The notes under the pieces are model-generated. The model was not told the origin of the DNA. It did no database searches and worked only from the letters and a program-made list of their open reading frames with translations. From NCBI RefSeq assembly GCF_000368865.1, contig NZ_KB849729.1:112001-176000 (forward strand): a stretch of DNA of 64,000 nucleotides, read 5' to 3'. Source of the stretch: Acinetobacter bouvetii DSM 14964 = CIP 107468. Lineage in GTDB: Bacteria; Pseudomonadota; Gammaproteobacteria; Pseudomonadales; Moraxellaceae. Shown here piece by piece: positions 34,617 through 43,165 of this stretch (position 1 is its first letter; every line of letters starts with the position of its first letter). The translations under genes were made by a program, and so were the position numbers.

Positions 34617-35195
34617 TTAAATCGTGTCGTTAATATTTTTTTGCCACAGCACTTCAGAACCGCCTTCAGCGCGCTGCAATGTGCGTGAAGCCACAAATAG
34701 CCAGTCAGACAGCCGGTTGAGCAGCTGCAATGACGGCGCTTGAATGTTTTGATCACGGCTATGCACAGACATCAGGCTGCGTTCCGCACGCCGGCAAACT
34801 GCACGGGCTTGATGGGCATAACTGCATGACAATGTGCCTGCAGGAAGAATGAAATCTTTCAGCATCGGCAGGGCTTCATTCATGCGGTCAATCTCGTTTT
34901 CCAAGAACTCGATTGCAACAGGCTGCACCAAATGAAAGTTTGGAATGCAGACTTCACCGCCCAAATCAAACAGCCAATGCTGAATCAAGCTTAAAGATTT
35001 GTCCCAAGCAACTTTATCTTCAATCGCGCTCAGCGAAATGTGAGAACGTAAAATTCCAATGCATGAATTCAGTTCATCGACATCGCCGAGCGCATTAATG
35101 CGCAAATCATCTTTGGCAACACGCGAACCATCGCCCAAACCGGTTGTGCCAGAGTCGCCGGTACGGGTGTAAATTTTACTTAAACGGTGTCCCAT
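34617..35195 (-). CDS. Cob(I)alamin adenosyltransferase, PduO type
   Basis: A 192-residue enzyme starting at ATG 35195 (M-G-H-R-L-S-K-I-Y-T-R-T-G-D-S-G), the conserved ATP-binding N-terminus of PduO-type adenosyltransferases. The C-rich R-A-V-C-R-R-A-E-R-S motif near 125 is also characteristic. It makes adenosylcobalamin from cob(I)alamin and ATP in the cytoplasm. It lies 44 bases downstream of a BtuB-type receptor on the same strand, behind a B12 riboswitch-like leader, so uptake and activation of B12 are probably co-transcribed. The longer frame from 35213 lacks family support. Confidence 0.9.
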   Translation of the reverse strand: MGHRLSKIYTRTGDSGTTGLGDGSRVAKDDLRINALGDVDELNSCIGILRSHISLSAIEDKVAWDKSLSLIQHWLFDLGGEVCIPNFHLVQPVAIEFLENEIDRMNEALPMLKDFILPAGTLSCSYAHQARAVCRRAERSLMSVHSRDQNIQAPSLQLLNRLSDWLFVASRTLQRAEGGSEVLWQKNINDTI

Positions 35196-35239
35196 TTTAA
35201 TTTTCCAGTGCAATATAAAAGGTGAAGATACGGGGGAAT

Positions 35240-37087
35240 TTAGTATTTAACGGTTAAGCCAACAGAGGCCAGCCGGCCGCCATTCAAATAAAACTTGCCG
35301 TCATAATTGCCAGCGGACGCGGTTTTATATTGAACATCGCCGACGTTTTGAATATTTGCAAAGAAGCGCAACTGTTCATTGGGCTGGTAATAGCTGTTGA
35401 AATCAATCTGCGCATGTCCAGGAATCACATCATCGTCATAGTTGCTGCTGTCTGAATGGCTGTTCGCAGTGAGCGTTGTTGACAGCCCATAATGCTCATC
35501 AGCCCAGCCGGCTGACAATGCCAGTTTTTGACGCGGGCGGCGGCTCAAATCCAAACCTGTTTTATCATTTTTTGCTTGGTTGTAGCTATAACTGGCTTTG
35601 GCAAAAAATGCGTCATTGGCCCAATTTACATAAACTTCTGAACCCTGAATGGTGGCTGCCTCAATATTGGCAAACTTCCAGTTATTGTTGGGGTCCGAAT
35701 CGATGAGGTTATCAATTTCAGTTCTGTAGAGAGACAGGCCGCTTTTCAGTTGCAGTGTGAGTTGCAGGTCTATGCCCATTTCATAGGACTGGCTTTCTTC
35801 AGGCTTTAAGCTGGGGTTTGCATAGTCGCCATAATACAAGTCATTCATGGTTGGGGCTTTAAATGCCGTTCCGACATTGGCATAGCTGCTAAAGAACGGT
35901 GTGAAAAAATAGCGCGCTGCAAGTTGCCCGACCGTGTGTTGACCATATTTTTCGTGGTCTTCAAGACGAATGCCCGCCTGTGTTTTTAACTTATCGGTTT
36001 GATACTGATGCTGCAGATAATACCCCGTGCTGTTTAAGTCTTGATGAAAAGATTCTGCGGCTTTTAGCGTTGATGTTTCAAGCTGCCGATGGGTGATCCC
36101 TGCAATAATATTTTGTGCCGTTGACATTTGCTGTTTTGCGGTCAGTTCATATTCAGTAGATTCATAATCGGTCCGTTCAAAGCTTTTGAGCTGTTCCAGC
36201 TCATCTTTAAAATAAGATACGCGGGCATTCAGGGTGAGCTGATCTGTCGGGCTGAAGCGTGATTTCAAGGTAGCAATTTGATTCTTAAAATCTTGCGATT
36301 TTTGCTCATATTGCATCGAGCTCCAGCTGTATTGCTCATATTGGGCATTGCCTTGGTTTTCAGAGTAATCCAATGACGTGCCAAAACGCGTTGCTTCATA
36401 GCCGAATTTGGCAGACACGCCTTTTTGATCAAAGCTTGAAGCGATGGCATTTTCATGTTCATGAATTGCTGTGCCATCGGTTTCTAAGCGCTGTCCGCGG
36501 ACTTGCGCATAAAAGCCGTGATCGGCTAGGTCTGCCCCGACAATGCTTTTATAAGTTTGATTTTCACCTATTTCAGCACTGATAAAAGCGGCATTTTTGT
36601 CGGGGGTTTTGCTGATAATCTGCACCACGCCGCCAATCGCATTGGTGCCATACAGCACCGAAGCAGGGCCTTTTAAAACCTCAATCTGCTTAATATCGGT
36701 GGTATCAATAAAGTTGTTTGGCGCTAAGCCGCTGGCGTCATTATTTAAACGGACGCCGTCACGCAAGACCAAAGTGTGGTCAGACTCTGTGCCGCGTAAA
36801 AAAAATGAAGCTTGCTGTCCGTAGCCGCCCAGCTGCACCATATTGATAGAGGCGTCACTCATCAATAAATGCGGGAATGACGCGATAGGCGACTGTTCAA
36901 TCAGGGGTTCATCAATAATTGAAATGCGTGCCGGAACATCTTCCAGCTTTTCTTCAGAACGCGTTGCGGTGACCACAATGGTCTCTAAAGTGGCGGATGG
37001 GATCTTTGCGGCTTGCGTATGGGCAGAAAAAGCCAACACAGCAGCAATACCGGCTGCAAGTGCTGTGGGCTGAGAATAGAACGTCAT
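35240..37087 (-). CDS. btuB: TonB-dependent vitamin B12 receptor, BtuB-like (copy 1)
   Basis: A 615-residue outer-membrane receptor starting at ATG 37087. The signal peptide ends near T-Q-A-A (about 26). A TonB-box-like E-T-I-V-V-T-A-T-R follows. The plug has F-L-R-G-T-E-S-D-H-T-L-V-L-R-D-G-V-R-L-N and I-E-V-L-K-G-P-A-S-V-L-Y-G. The barrel is BtuB-sized and ends L-T-V-K-Y. A cobalamin-riboswitch-like leader lies between its promoter (37232-37260) and the start, and a cobalamin adenosyltransferase gene follows downstream. It differs clearly in sequence from the second BtuB-type receptor transcribed in the opposite direction. The ligand may be cobalamin or another corrinoid. Confidence 0.85.
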   Translation of the reverse strand: MTFYSQPTALAAGIAAVLAFSAHTQAAKIPSATLETIVVTATRSEEKLEDVPARISIIDEPLIEQSPIASFPHLLMSDASINMVQLGGYGQQASFFLRGTESDHTLVLRDGVRLNNDASGLAPNNFIDTTDIKQIEVLKGPASVLYGTNAIGGVVQIISKTPDKNAAFISAEIGENQTYKSIVGADLADHGFYAQVRGQRLETDGTAIHEHENAIASSFDQKGVSAKFGYEATRFGTSLDYSENQGNAQYEQYSWSSMQYEQKSQDFKNQIATLKSRFSPTDQLTLNARVSYFKDELEQLKSFERTDYESTEYELTAKQQMSTAQNIIAGITHRQLETSTLKAAESFHQDLNSTGYYLQHQYQTDKLKTQAGIRLEDHEKYGQHTVGQLAARYFFTPFFSSYANVGTAFKAPTMNDLYYGDYANPSLKPEESQSYEMGIDLQLTLQLKSGLSLYRTEIDNLIDSDPNNNWKFANIEAATIQGSEVYVNWANDAFFAKASYSYNQAKNDKTGLDLSRRPRQKLALSAGWADEHYGLSTTLTANSHSDSSNYDDDVIPGHAQIDFNSYYQPNEQLRFFANIQNVGDVQYKTASAGNYDGKFYLNGGRLASVGLTVKY

Positions 37088-37117
37088 GCAATGCTCCATG
37101 CATTTACCCCACGTAAA

Positions 37118-37229
37118 TGATTGAGTGACAGAACACAGCAAGCAGGTATCGGACTGGCAAGATGGAGCTTGCTCACCGTTGCGGGGGCAGTGTGGTTGAA
37201 ACTTCCCATGCCGACTGTTGTGAATGGCT
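37118..37229 (-). promoter_or_regulatory. Cobalamin riboswitch-like leader (compact) of btuB copy 1
   Basis: Read on the minus strand, GGGAAG (about 37203-37208) is followed by CACTGCCCCCGCAACGGTGA and then AGTCCGATACCTGC near 37140-37153. These are the B12-box and flanking conserved blocks of cobalamin riboswitches. The usual A-G-G-T-G-C block and the GGTG-AATCC peripheral hairpin are not evident, so this looks like a shortened variant. It starts just after the promoter at 37232-37260. Confidence 0.75.
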
Positions 37230-37231
37230 TA

Positions 37232-37260
37232 AGTATAGTGAACTCAATGCAGAGCGACAA
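37232..37260 (-). promoter_or_regulatory. Promoter of btuB copy 1
   Basis: On the minus strand, -35 TTGTCG (37260-37255) and -10 TATACT (37237-37232) are exactly 17 bases apart, immediately upstream of the riboswitch-like leader. Confidence 0.65.
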
Positions 37261-37291
37261 TCGCATCCATCAGGCTTTATTGAATATTCGC

Positions 37292-37320
37292 TTGACTTGC
37301 TGCGGAGCAGAAACTAATCT
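37292..37320 (+). promoter_or_regulatory. Promoter of btuB copy 2
   Basis: The -35 TTGACT (37292-37297) and -10 TAATCT (37315-37320) are 17 bases apart, with the riboswitch starting about 10 bases later. Confidence 0.65.
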
Positions 37321-37330
37321 GCCTGCGCTT

Positions 37331-37477
37331 CAGGTGCTTCTGTCAAAGAAGTGAAACTGGGAAGTTAGTAAAAGCAATTTTAATCCGTTGTTTTTTGAGC
37401 TGACACTGCCCCCGCAACGGTGAATAGGGTTTTCTATATAGAAATTAGCCCTTAAGTCCGGAGACCGGCCTGCTGCA
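37331..37477 (+). promoter_or_regulatory. Cobalamin riboswitch of btuB copy 2
   Basis: Conserved blocks appear in order: AGGTGCTTCT near 37333 pairing with AGAAG, then GGGAAG (37360-37365), TTAATCCG (37381-37388), the B12 box ACACTGCCCCCGCAACGGTG (37404-37423) and AAGTCCGGAGACCGGCCTG (37454-37472). Downstream, a hairpin (ATAATGC / GCATTAT near 37488-37506) and a GC-rich stem next to the GGGG ribosome site (37590-37610) could form the expression platform. Confidence 0.92.
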
Positions 37478-37618
37478 CACCTACACATAATGCGGCGGGC
37501 ATTATAGCGGGATTGCATGTCTGCGCCTTTTCTTACGGCCAAGCCGATTGCTTACCCTGATCCGCCTTGCGTTATTTAATTTAACACTCGCACGGGCGGT
37601 GCGATCGGGGAATACACT

Positions 37619-39478
37619 ATGCATTCTATTTCTAAGGCCTTTTTCGGGGCTGTTTTTGTTTTATCTCCACTTTCTGCGGCCATGGCAGAAGATGCTTATC
37701 AGCTTCCGGTCATTACCAATACGGTAGCGAACCTTGTAGAGCAGGATGATCAAAAAACTTTAGCGGCTGTAACGGTGATTGACCGTGCAGAAATTGAGCG
37801 CAAACAATTTAATTCATTACAAGACTTATTACGTACTGTACCAGGTGTAACGTATAGCAATACTGGCGGTTTAGGTAAAGTTACAAGTGTTTCAATTCGC
37901 GGTACGGGTAATCGCCATGCATTAGTCTTGGTGGATGGTCAAAAGGTTGGTTCAGCAACTCTTGGTGAAACTGCTTTTGAACACTTCCCAATTGATCAAA
38001 TTGAACGTGTCGAAGTTTTACGCGGTCCGCGTTCAAGCTTATATGGTTCAGAAGCCATTGGTGGTGTGATTCAAATTTTTACCCGTAAAGGGACGCAAAA
38101 TGGGGTGAAGCCTTTTGCATCTTTTACCTATGGTTCACATGAAACGTATCAAGGGAATGTTGGTTTAAATATTCGCCAAAATGATACTTGGGCAACTCTG
38201 AATGTTGCAGGAACGAAAACCCAAGGCATCGATGCGACAAATATTAATGAAGCCAATGATTTAGATAAAGATGGCTACGAAAATAAGTCCGCATCTTTAC
38301 GGATGGGGCATAAATTCAATGATCAATTTGATATTGATGCGAGCGTATTGGTTGTTGATGGTGAAAATGAATATGACAGCAAAGATTTACCTTGGTCTGC
38401 CGATGCTGAAAATGTTCATAGTAAAATAGAGCAAAATATTTACAGTATTGGTGCAACCTATAAGCCATTTGACTTGTGGACAACACAACTAAGACTTGGA
38501 CGTTCAGAGGATAAACTCGATAGTCGAGATAACTATCCATCAGTTATTAATACACAGCGTGATAGCTTATCATGGCTGAATACACTGAACTTTAATAAGC
38601 AAAATACCTTGATGCTTGGTTTTGATTATCAGAATGATGAAGTTTCAGGTACGAAAGCTTATGCAGTTAAAGAGCGGGATAACAAAGCTTACTTTGCACA
38701 ATATCTAGGTTCATTTGGCAGCTTTGATGTGCAAGGTGCAGTTCGTCAGGATGATAATGAACAATTTGGCAACCATACGACTGGAAGCGCGACTTTGGGA
38801 TATCGCTTCAATGAGGCAGTACAAAGTTATGTCAGTTATGGCACTGCATTCAAAGCCCCGACATTCAATGACTTGTATTGGCCAGGAAGTGAAAATCCTA
38901 CATTAGTGCCAGAAGAATCTGAAAACTATGAAATTGGGTTCAAAGGTGTGATTAGCAATGTTCAATGGGAGCTAAACGGTTTCTATAATGAAATTGAAAA
39001 TATGATCGTATGGGCACCTAATGCATCTGGGAATTATGTTCCAAGCAATGTAGATAAAGCAAAAATTAAAGGTGCTGAACTATCATTAACTCAGCAATTA
39101 AATGATTTTGTTTGGAATGTAAATTATACATACCAAGAACCTGAAAATGAGACAGCAGGATCTAATGGCAAGCAGCTGCTCTTAAAACCAACACAAATTT
39201 TTAATGCATCAGCTGATTATACGATGGAGAAATGGACTGTCGGCGCCTCGGTCCATGCAGAAGATAAGCGTTATACCAATGCTGCAAATACTGCCGAATT
39301 GGGTTCTTTTGCCACAGTAGATACGCGTGTAACTTATCAAGCAACGCCTGAATTTAGTGTTCAGGCAAAACTTGCCAATATGTTTGATAAAGAATATTCG
39401 ACCAACTACAGCAATAGCACTTTATTTAATCAAGAAGGCCGTACGGCTTGGTTAACACTGCGCTATGCAATGAAATAA
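37619..39478 (+). CDS. btuB: TonB-dependent vitamin B12 receptor, BtuB-like (copy 2)
   Basis: A 619-residue outer-membrane receptor. The signal peptide ends near A-M-A-E (about 23). The plug has L-L-R-T-V-P-G-V near 70, S-V-S-I-R-G-T-G-N-R-H-A-L-V-L-V-D-G-Q-K and V-E-V-L-R-G-P-R-S-S-L-Y-G-S-E-A-I-G-G-V-I-Q-I, close to E. coli BtuB. The barrel ends L-R-Y-A-M-K. ATG at 37619 follows GGGG with 8-base spacing. A full cobalamin riboswitch precedes it, so synthesis should fall when B12 is abundant. Codon use is more AT-rich than in copy 1, suggesting a different origin. A terminator follows at 39502-39530. Confidence 0.92.
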   Translation: MHSISKAFFGAVFVLSPLSAAMAEDAYQLPVITNTVANLVEQDDQKTLAAVTVIDRAEIERKQFNSLQDLLRTVPGVTYSNTGGLGKVTSVSIRGTGNRHALVLVDGQKVGSATLGETAFEHFPIDQIERVEVLRGPRSSLYGSEAIGGVIQIFTRKGTQNGVKPFASFTYGSHETYQGNVGLNIRQNDTWATLNVAGTKTQGIDATNINEANDLDKDGYENKSASLRMGHKFNDQFDIDASVLVVDGENEYDSKDLPWSADAENVHSKIEQNIYSIGATYKPFDLWTTQLRLGRSEDKLDSRDNYPSVINTQRDSLSWLNTLNFNKQNTLMLGFDYQNDEVSGTKAYAVKERDNKAYFAQYLGSFGSFDVQGAVRQDDNEQFGNHTTGSATLGYRFNEAVQSYVSYGTAFKAPTFNDLYWPGSENPTLVPEESENYEIGFKGVISNVQWELNGFYNEIENMIVWAPNASGNYVPSNVDKAKIKGAELSLTQQLNDFVWNVNYTYQEPENETAGSNGKQLLLKPTQIFNASADYTMEKWTVGASVHAEDKRYTNAANTAELGSFATVDTRVTYQATPEFSVQAKLANMFDKEYSTNYSNSTLFNQEGRTAWLTLRYAMK

Positions 39479-39501
39479 TCTTAAAAGCTAATTTTTAAAC
39501 T

Positions 39502-39530
39502 AAAAAGCCCTGATTGATCAGGGCTTTTTA
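39502..39530 (+). terminator. Terminator of btuB copy 2
   Basis: AAAAAGCCCTGAT pairs with ATCAGGGCTTTTT around a 2-base loop. Strong stem with T-run. Confidence 0.9.
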
Positions 39531-39645
39531 AATTCCGCGTGAATGATGCTGAAAATGCACGCAAGTCTAAAAAATTGCATTACAATGATTCGCCTTCATA
39601 TTCATAGATAGGCTATGAATGAGGCGGAGTTAGAGCCACAACACT

Positions 39646-40287
39646 ATGCGAACCCGTGCTAAAATTTGCGGAATCACACGCATTCAGGATATTCAGTCTG
39701 CCGTCAATGCTGGCGCAGATGCGATTGGATTTGTATTTTTTCCGCCAAGTCCCCGCAGTGTGAGTACAGCGCAAGCCAAAGAATTGATTCAGCACGTGCC
39801 TGCTTATGTGCAGACAGTCGGTTTATTTGTAAATGCATCGGCGGATGAAATTTTGCACATCCTAAAAGACGTCCCGCTTGATATTCTGCAGTTTCATGGT
39901 GATGAAACGCCAGAACAATGCCAGCGCATCGCTGCACAGGCCGGCCGCCGCTGGTACAAAGCCATTCAGGTTAAACCAGACTTAGATGTCATTGCAGAAA
40001 TTCAAAACTATCAGGCAGCAGGCGCAAGCGCCGTACTTTTAGATGCTTGGCATCCTGAGCTAAAAGGCGGTACAGGGCACAGTTTTGATTGGGCTCAATT
40101 TCCCAAACTGGATATTCCTTTAATTTTGGCAGGCGGCTTAAAACCTGAAAATATTGAAGATGCGATTCGCACCACAGGCGCTTATGCAGTCGATGTCAGC
40201 GGCGGGGTAGAATCAAGCAAAGGTATGAAAGACCAACAACTCATAGAACGCTTTATGCAAGGAGTCCATCGTGGATCAGCAAAATAA
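39646..40287 (+). CDS. trpF: Phosphoribosylanthranilate isomerase
   Basis: A 213-residue TIM-barrel enzyme of tryptophan synthesis, converting phosphoribosylanthranilate to CdRP. The N-terminal K-I-C-G-I-T-R (7-13) carries the catalytic Cys. [10 protein letters not shown] is near 30, L-Q-F-H-G-D-E near 85, L-L-D-A-W near 130, and the phosphate-binding A-G-G-L / D-V-S-G-G-V-E segments are near the C-terminus. Its end overlaps the trpB start by 17 bases, so the two are co-transcribed and coupled. ATG at 39646 gives the normal length. Confidence 0.96.
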   Translation: MRTRAKICGITRIQDIQSAVNAGADAIGFVFFPPSPRSVSTAQAKELIQHVPAYVQTVGLFVNASADEILHILKDVPLDILQFHGDETPEQCQRIAAQAGRRWYKAIQVKPDLDVIAEIQNYQAAGASAVLLDAWHPELKGGTGHSFDWAQFPKLDIPLILAGGLKPENIEDAIRTTGAYAVDVSGGVESSKGMKDQQLIERFMQGVHRGSAK

Positions 40288-41497
40288 GATTGACTATACC
40301 CAATTCCCTGACGCACAAGGGCATTTCGGTATTCATGGCGGGCGTTTTGTGTCAGAAACTCTAATGGCAGCACTTGAGGACTTAGAAAAACTCTATTTCC
40401 GCATGAAAGATGATGCACAGTTTTTGGCAGAATTCGACCGTGACTTGGCGTATTACGTCGGTCGTCCTAGTCCTTTATATTATGCTGAGCGATGGTCGAA
40501 AGAGTTAGGCGGTGCGCAAATTTACTTAAAACGTGAAGACTTGAACCATACCGGCTCACATAAGGTGAATAACACGATTGGTCAGGCACTTTTAGCTAAA
40601 CTTTCAGGCAAAAAACGCATTATTGCAGAAACTGGCGCAGGCCAGCACGGCGTGGCAACGGCTACAATTGCTGCGCGTTTAGGTCTTGAATGCGTGGTGT
40701 TCATGGGTGCAGAAGACGTGAAACGTCAAGCCATGAACGTCTATCGTATGCGCTTATTGGGCGCAACCGTTGTACCGGTAGAAAGCGGTTCAAAAACATT
40801 GAAAGATGCCATGAACGAAGCCATGCGTGACTGGGTCACCAATGTCGATAGCACGTATTATGTGATTGGTACAGTTGCAGGCCCGCATCCATACCCGCAG
40901 CTTGTTCGTGATTTCCAATCGATCATTGGCCGTGAAGCGCGCAAGCAAATTCAAGAACAGGCAGGCCGTCTTCCAGATGCTCTTGTTGCATGTGTCGGCG
41001 GCGGTTCAAATGCGATGGGCTTGTTCTATCCATTCTTGAACGATGAAGATGTCAAAATGTATGGTGTTGAAGCTGCTGGACACGGCATTGAAACTGGCAA
41101 GCACTCTGCGCCATTAAATGCAGGTCATGTCGGTGTATTGCATGGCAACCGTACGTATTTGATGTCGGACGAGCAAGGCCAGATTATTGAAACCCATTCA
41201 ATTTCTGCAGGTTTAGACTATCCAGGCGTAGGCCCTGAGCACAGCTTCTTAAAAGACATGCACCGCGTAAACTATGTGCCAATCAATGACAACGAAGCGC
41301 TTCAGGGCTTCCGTGATTTGACTCACATTGAAGGGATTATTCCTGCGCTGGAAAGCTCACATGCCATGGCTTATGTGACTAAGCTTGCGCCAACCATGGA
41401 CAAAGACCAAATCATTATTGCGACGGTTTCTGGCCGCGGCGATAAAGACTTGATGACTGTTGCCCGCATTGATGGTGTGGAAATGGTAGAGATGTAA
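40271..41497 (+). CDS. trpB: Tryptophan synthase beta subunit
   Basis: A 408-residue PLP enzyme that condenses indole with serine. The PLP lysine is Lys98 in H-T-G-S-H-K-V-N-N. The catalytic Glu region [12 protein letters not shown] is near 120, and the phosphate-binding G-G-G-S-N-A-M-G is near 240. It starts with GTG at 40271, with GGAG at 40261-40264 as ribosome site inside the end of trpF. Its partner trpA lies 6.5 kb downstream, not adjacent, an arrangement known in Acinetobacter. A double-hairpin repeat and a terminator follow. Confidence 0.97.
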   Translation: MDQQNKIDYTQFPDAQGHFGIHGGRFVSETLMAALEDLEKLYFRMKDDAQFLAEFDRDLAYYVGRPSPLYYAERWSKELGGAQIYLKREDLNHTGSHKVNNTIGQALLAKLSGKKRIIAETGAGQHGVATATIAARLGLECVVFMGAEDVKRQAMNVYRMRLLGATVVPVESGSKTLKDAMNEAMRDWVTNVDSTYYVIGTVAGPHPYPQLVRDFQSIIGREARKQIQEQAGRLPDALVACVGGGSNAMGLFYPFLNDEDVKMYGVEAAGHGIETGKHSAPLNAGHVGVLHGNRTYLMSDEQGQIIETHSISAGLDYPGVGPEHSFLKDMHRVNYVPINDNEALQGFRDLTHIEGIIPALESSHAMAYVTKLAPTMDKDQIIIATVSGRGDKDLMTVARIDGVEMVEM

Positions 41498-41502
41498 GGA
41501 AT

Positions 41503-41570
41503 CTCCCCTAGCCCCTCTTTATCAAAGAGGGGCTAAGTCCTCCTTTAACAAAGGAGGGTTGGGAGGATTT
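41503..41570 (+). repeat. Double-hairpin intergenic element after trpB
   Basis: Two consecutive palindromes occur: TAGCCCCTCTTT / AAAGAGGGGCTA near 41508-41535 and TCCTCCTTT / AAAGGAGGG near 41538-41557, then GTTGGGAGGATTT. This is similar in style to, but not the same sequence as, the 37-bp repeat near 14 and 15 kb. It looks like a dispersed intergenic palindromic repeat. Confidence 0.65.
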
Positions 41571-41607
41571 AAAAAATCGCGCAGAAGCATTTCCGCGCGA
41601 TTTTTTA
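41571..41607 (+). terminator. Terminator of trpFB
   Basis: AAAAAATCGCGC (41571-41582) pairs with GCGCGATTTTTT (41595-41606) around a 12-base loop. Confidence 0.85.
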
Positions 41608-41718
41608 TACGTATTCATTTGTTTTGATGAAAAGATCAACAAAAGCTATGCAGAGTTGAAATGTGAAGCAAGTCACAATATTTCTAAAACGTTATAGCTT
41701 TAGAAAGATTCAATAACA

Positions 41719-42444
41719 ATGACATTTACTCAATTGGTGCGTGCTGAATCATTTCCTCAGCATATTTCTTGGCAAAGGCGCGATACCTTCGCGCTGGGCA
41801 TTTTACCGCTGATTTTTCTGAATAGCTGGCTACTGGAAAGAGTTTTTGGCTTGTCAGTCAATGCTGGTATGGGTGATGCAGTATTTCGCGGCATGCTGTT
41901 TATTGCGGTGTGCTGGCTTTATAGAGCAATGCTTGCAGAACATTGGCAAAAATATAAACAAGCTTTTTGGCGCTCAAGTTTTTTAGTCATTGTTGGCGCT
42001 GTTTTGCTGCAAGCGGTAATTTCACTGACGCGCAGTATTTTACCTGTTGGGGCTAGCCGTGAAGCGGAATCAGCGGTTGATCCAAACAGCATTGCATTTA
42101 TCAGCCTGTTCATCATCAGTCTAGGGCCGCTGTTTACTGCATTATTGGAGGATATTATTTTCCGCTATACCTTACTGCAAAAACTCTTTGTGTCGCCTTG
42201 GCTCTGGCGTGTCGTACTGGTACTGCTGAACTCAATCTTATTTGGCTTGATTCATTATTATAATTTTGACGGCAATCTTGTTGCGACGGTGAGTTTTATG
42301 GCTGCAGGCCTGTTTCTAAACTTGATTTATCTATGGGTACGCAACATTTGGCATGTGCTGCTGATTCACTTTGTTAACAATGCTGTACTATCATTAGGCG
42401 GAGTAATTTTGTTGAAAATACTGCAGCCCTATATCGGCAGCTGA
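41719..42444 (+). CDS. CPBP family intramembrane metalloprotease
   Basis: A 241-residue protein with about six to seven hydrophobic segments. Motif 1 of the CPBP (Abi/Rce1-like) family reads L-L-E-D-I-I-F-R-Y near 137-145, where the usual second Glu of E-E-x-x-x-R is Asp. Motif 2 is F-G-L-I-H-Y near 174-179, and the third motif H-F-V-N-N is near the C-terminus. These residues coordinate zinc in the Rce1-like fold. The substrate is unknown; family members process prenylated proteins in eukaryotes and bacteriocin-related peptides in Gram-positives. It is followed 16 bases later by the DUF1543 gene. Confidence 0.8.
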   Translation: MTFTQLVRAESFPQHISWQRRDTFALGILPLIFLNSWLLERVFGLSVNAGMGDAVFRGMLFIAVCWLYRAMLAEHWQKYKQAFWRSSFLVIVGAVLLQAVISLTRSILPVGASREAESAVDPNSIAFISLFIISLGPLFTALLEDIIFRYTLLQKLFVSPWLWRVVLVLLNSILFGLIHYYNFDGNLVATVSFMAAGLFLNLIYLWVRNIWHVLLIHFVNNAVLSLGGVILLKILQPYIGS

Positions 42445-42460
42445 AGTTTAGGTGGAAAAT

Positions 42461-42976
42461 TTGTCTAGTTTATTTATGGTCATGCTTGGCGGCCGCCATG
42501 CGCGTGCAAACACTGAAGTGCATGATGTTGTGATTGCTGTAGGGGAAACGCTGGAAGAGGTCTATCCTCAACTCAGAAATGCATGGTTTGGCGAGGCAAA
42601 AGGCCTGCATATTGATGCATGGGCGAAAATTCATGGTATTGAATCTGAAGGCAAGCGCTATCAAATCCAGTTTACCGATGCACAGGCGAACCCTGAAAAT
42701 GAAAAACTGTGGCTGATTAACTTGGGCGGTTACGTACCGCAAGAATTTGGCGAACTGCACCACTATGTTTTGGTTGCCGCTAAAACTGCAGATGTGGCCA
42801 AACTACAAGGGAAATTGCATTTTGCTGCTGCTTGGCAAAAACAGCATACAGACCGGGTGTTGGATGTGGATGACTGCATTGCCATTGATTATGTGCATGG
42901 CCGTTATATTCATCTGCTTGAAGGCGGTTTTGATGAAGGTCATTGGGAAAATACGTATTTGACCATTGGTGAGTGA
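42461..42976 (+). CDS. DUF1543 domain protein
   Basis: A protein of about 171 residues with two DUF1543 halves. The first, starting F-M-V-M-L-G-G-R-H-A-R-A-N-T-E-x-H-D, is the characteristic opening. The second half, after residue 90, has A-K-L-Q-G-K and V-L-D-V-D-D-C. The start is uncertain: GTG at 42452 overlaps the AGGTGG ribosome site, while TTG at 42461 is spaced correctly from it, so TTG is preferred. No function is established for the family. It is probably co-transcribed with the CPBP protease gene. Confidence 0.75.
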   Translation: MSSLFMVMLGGRHARANTEVHDVVIAVGETLEEVYPQLRNAWFGEAKGLHIDAWAKIHGIESEGKRYQIQFTDAQANPENEKLWLINLGGYVPQEFGELHHYVLVAAKTADVAKLQGKLHFAAAWQKQHTDRVLDVDDCIAIDYVHGRYIHLLEGGFDEGHWENTYLTIGE

Positions 42977-43165
42977 TGCCGCGCCCCATGGAATAAACGA
43001 AGCGGATTGAATCCTCTGAACCTTAAAAATCGCCGCATTTTTGCAGCAGAAAATTTTTTTATGAATTTTTATGCAAATTAGATGTATGGAACTGTTCTGC
43101 TCAAAAATTATAGGCATAATAAGTATAAGGATTATCAGACAAATTTATTCCACGGATACGAATAA

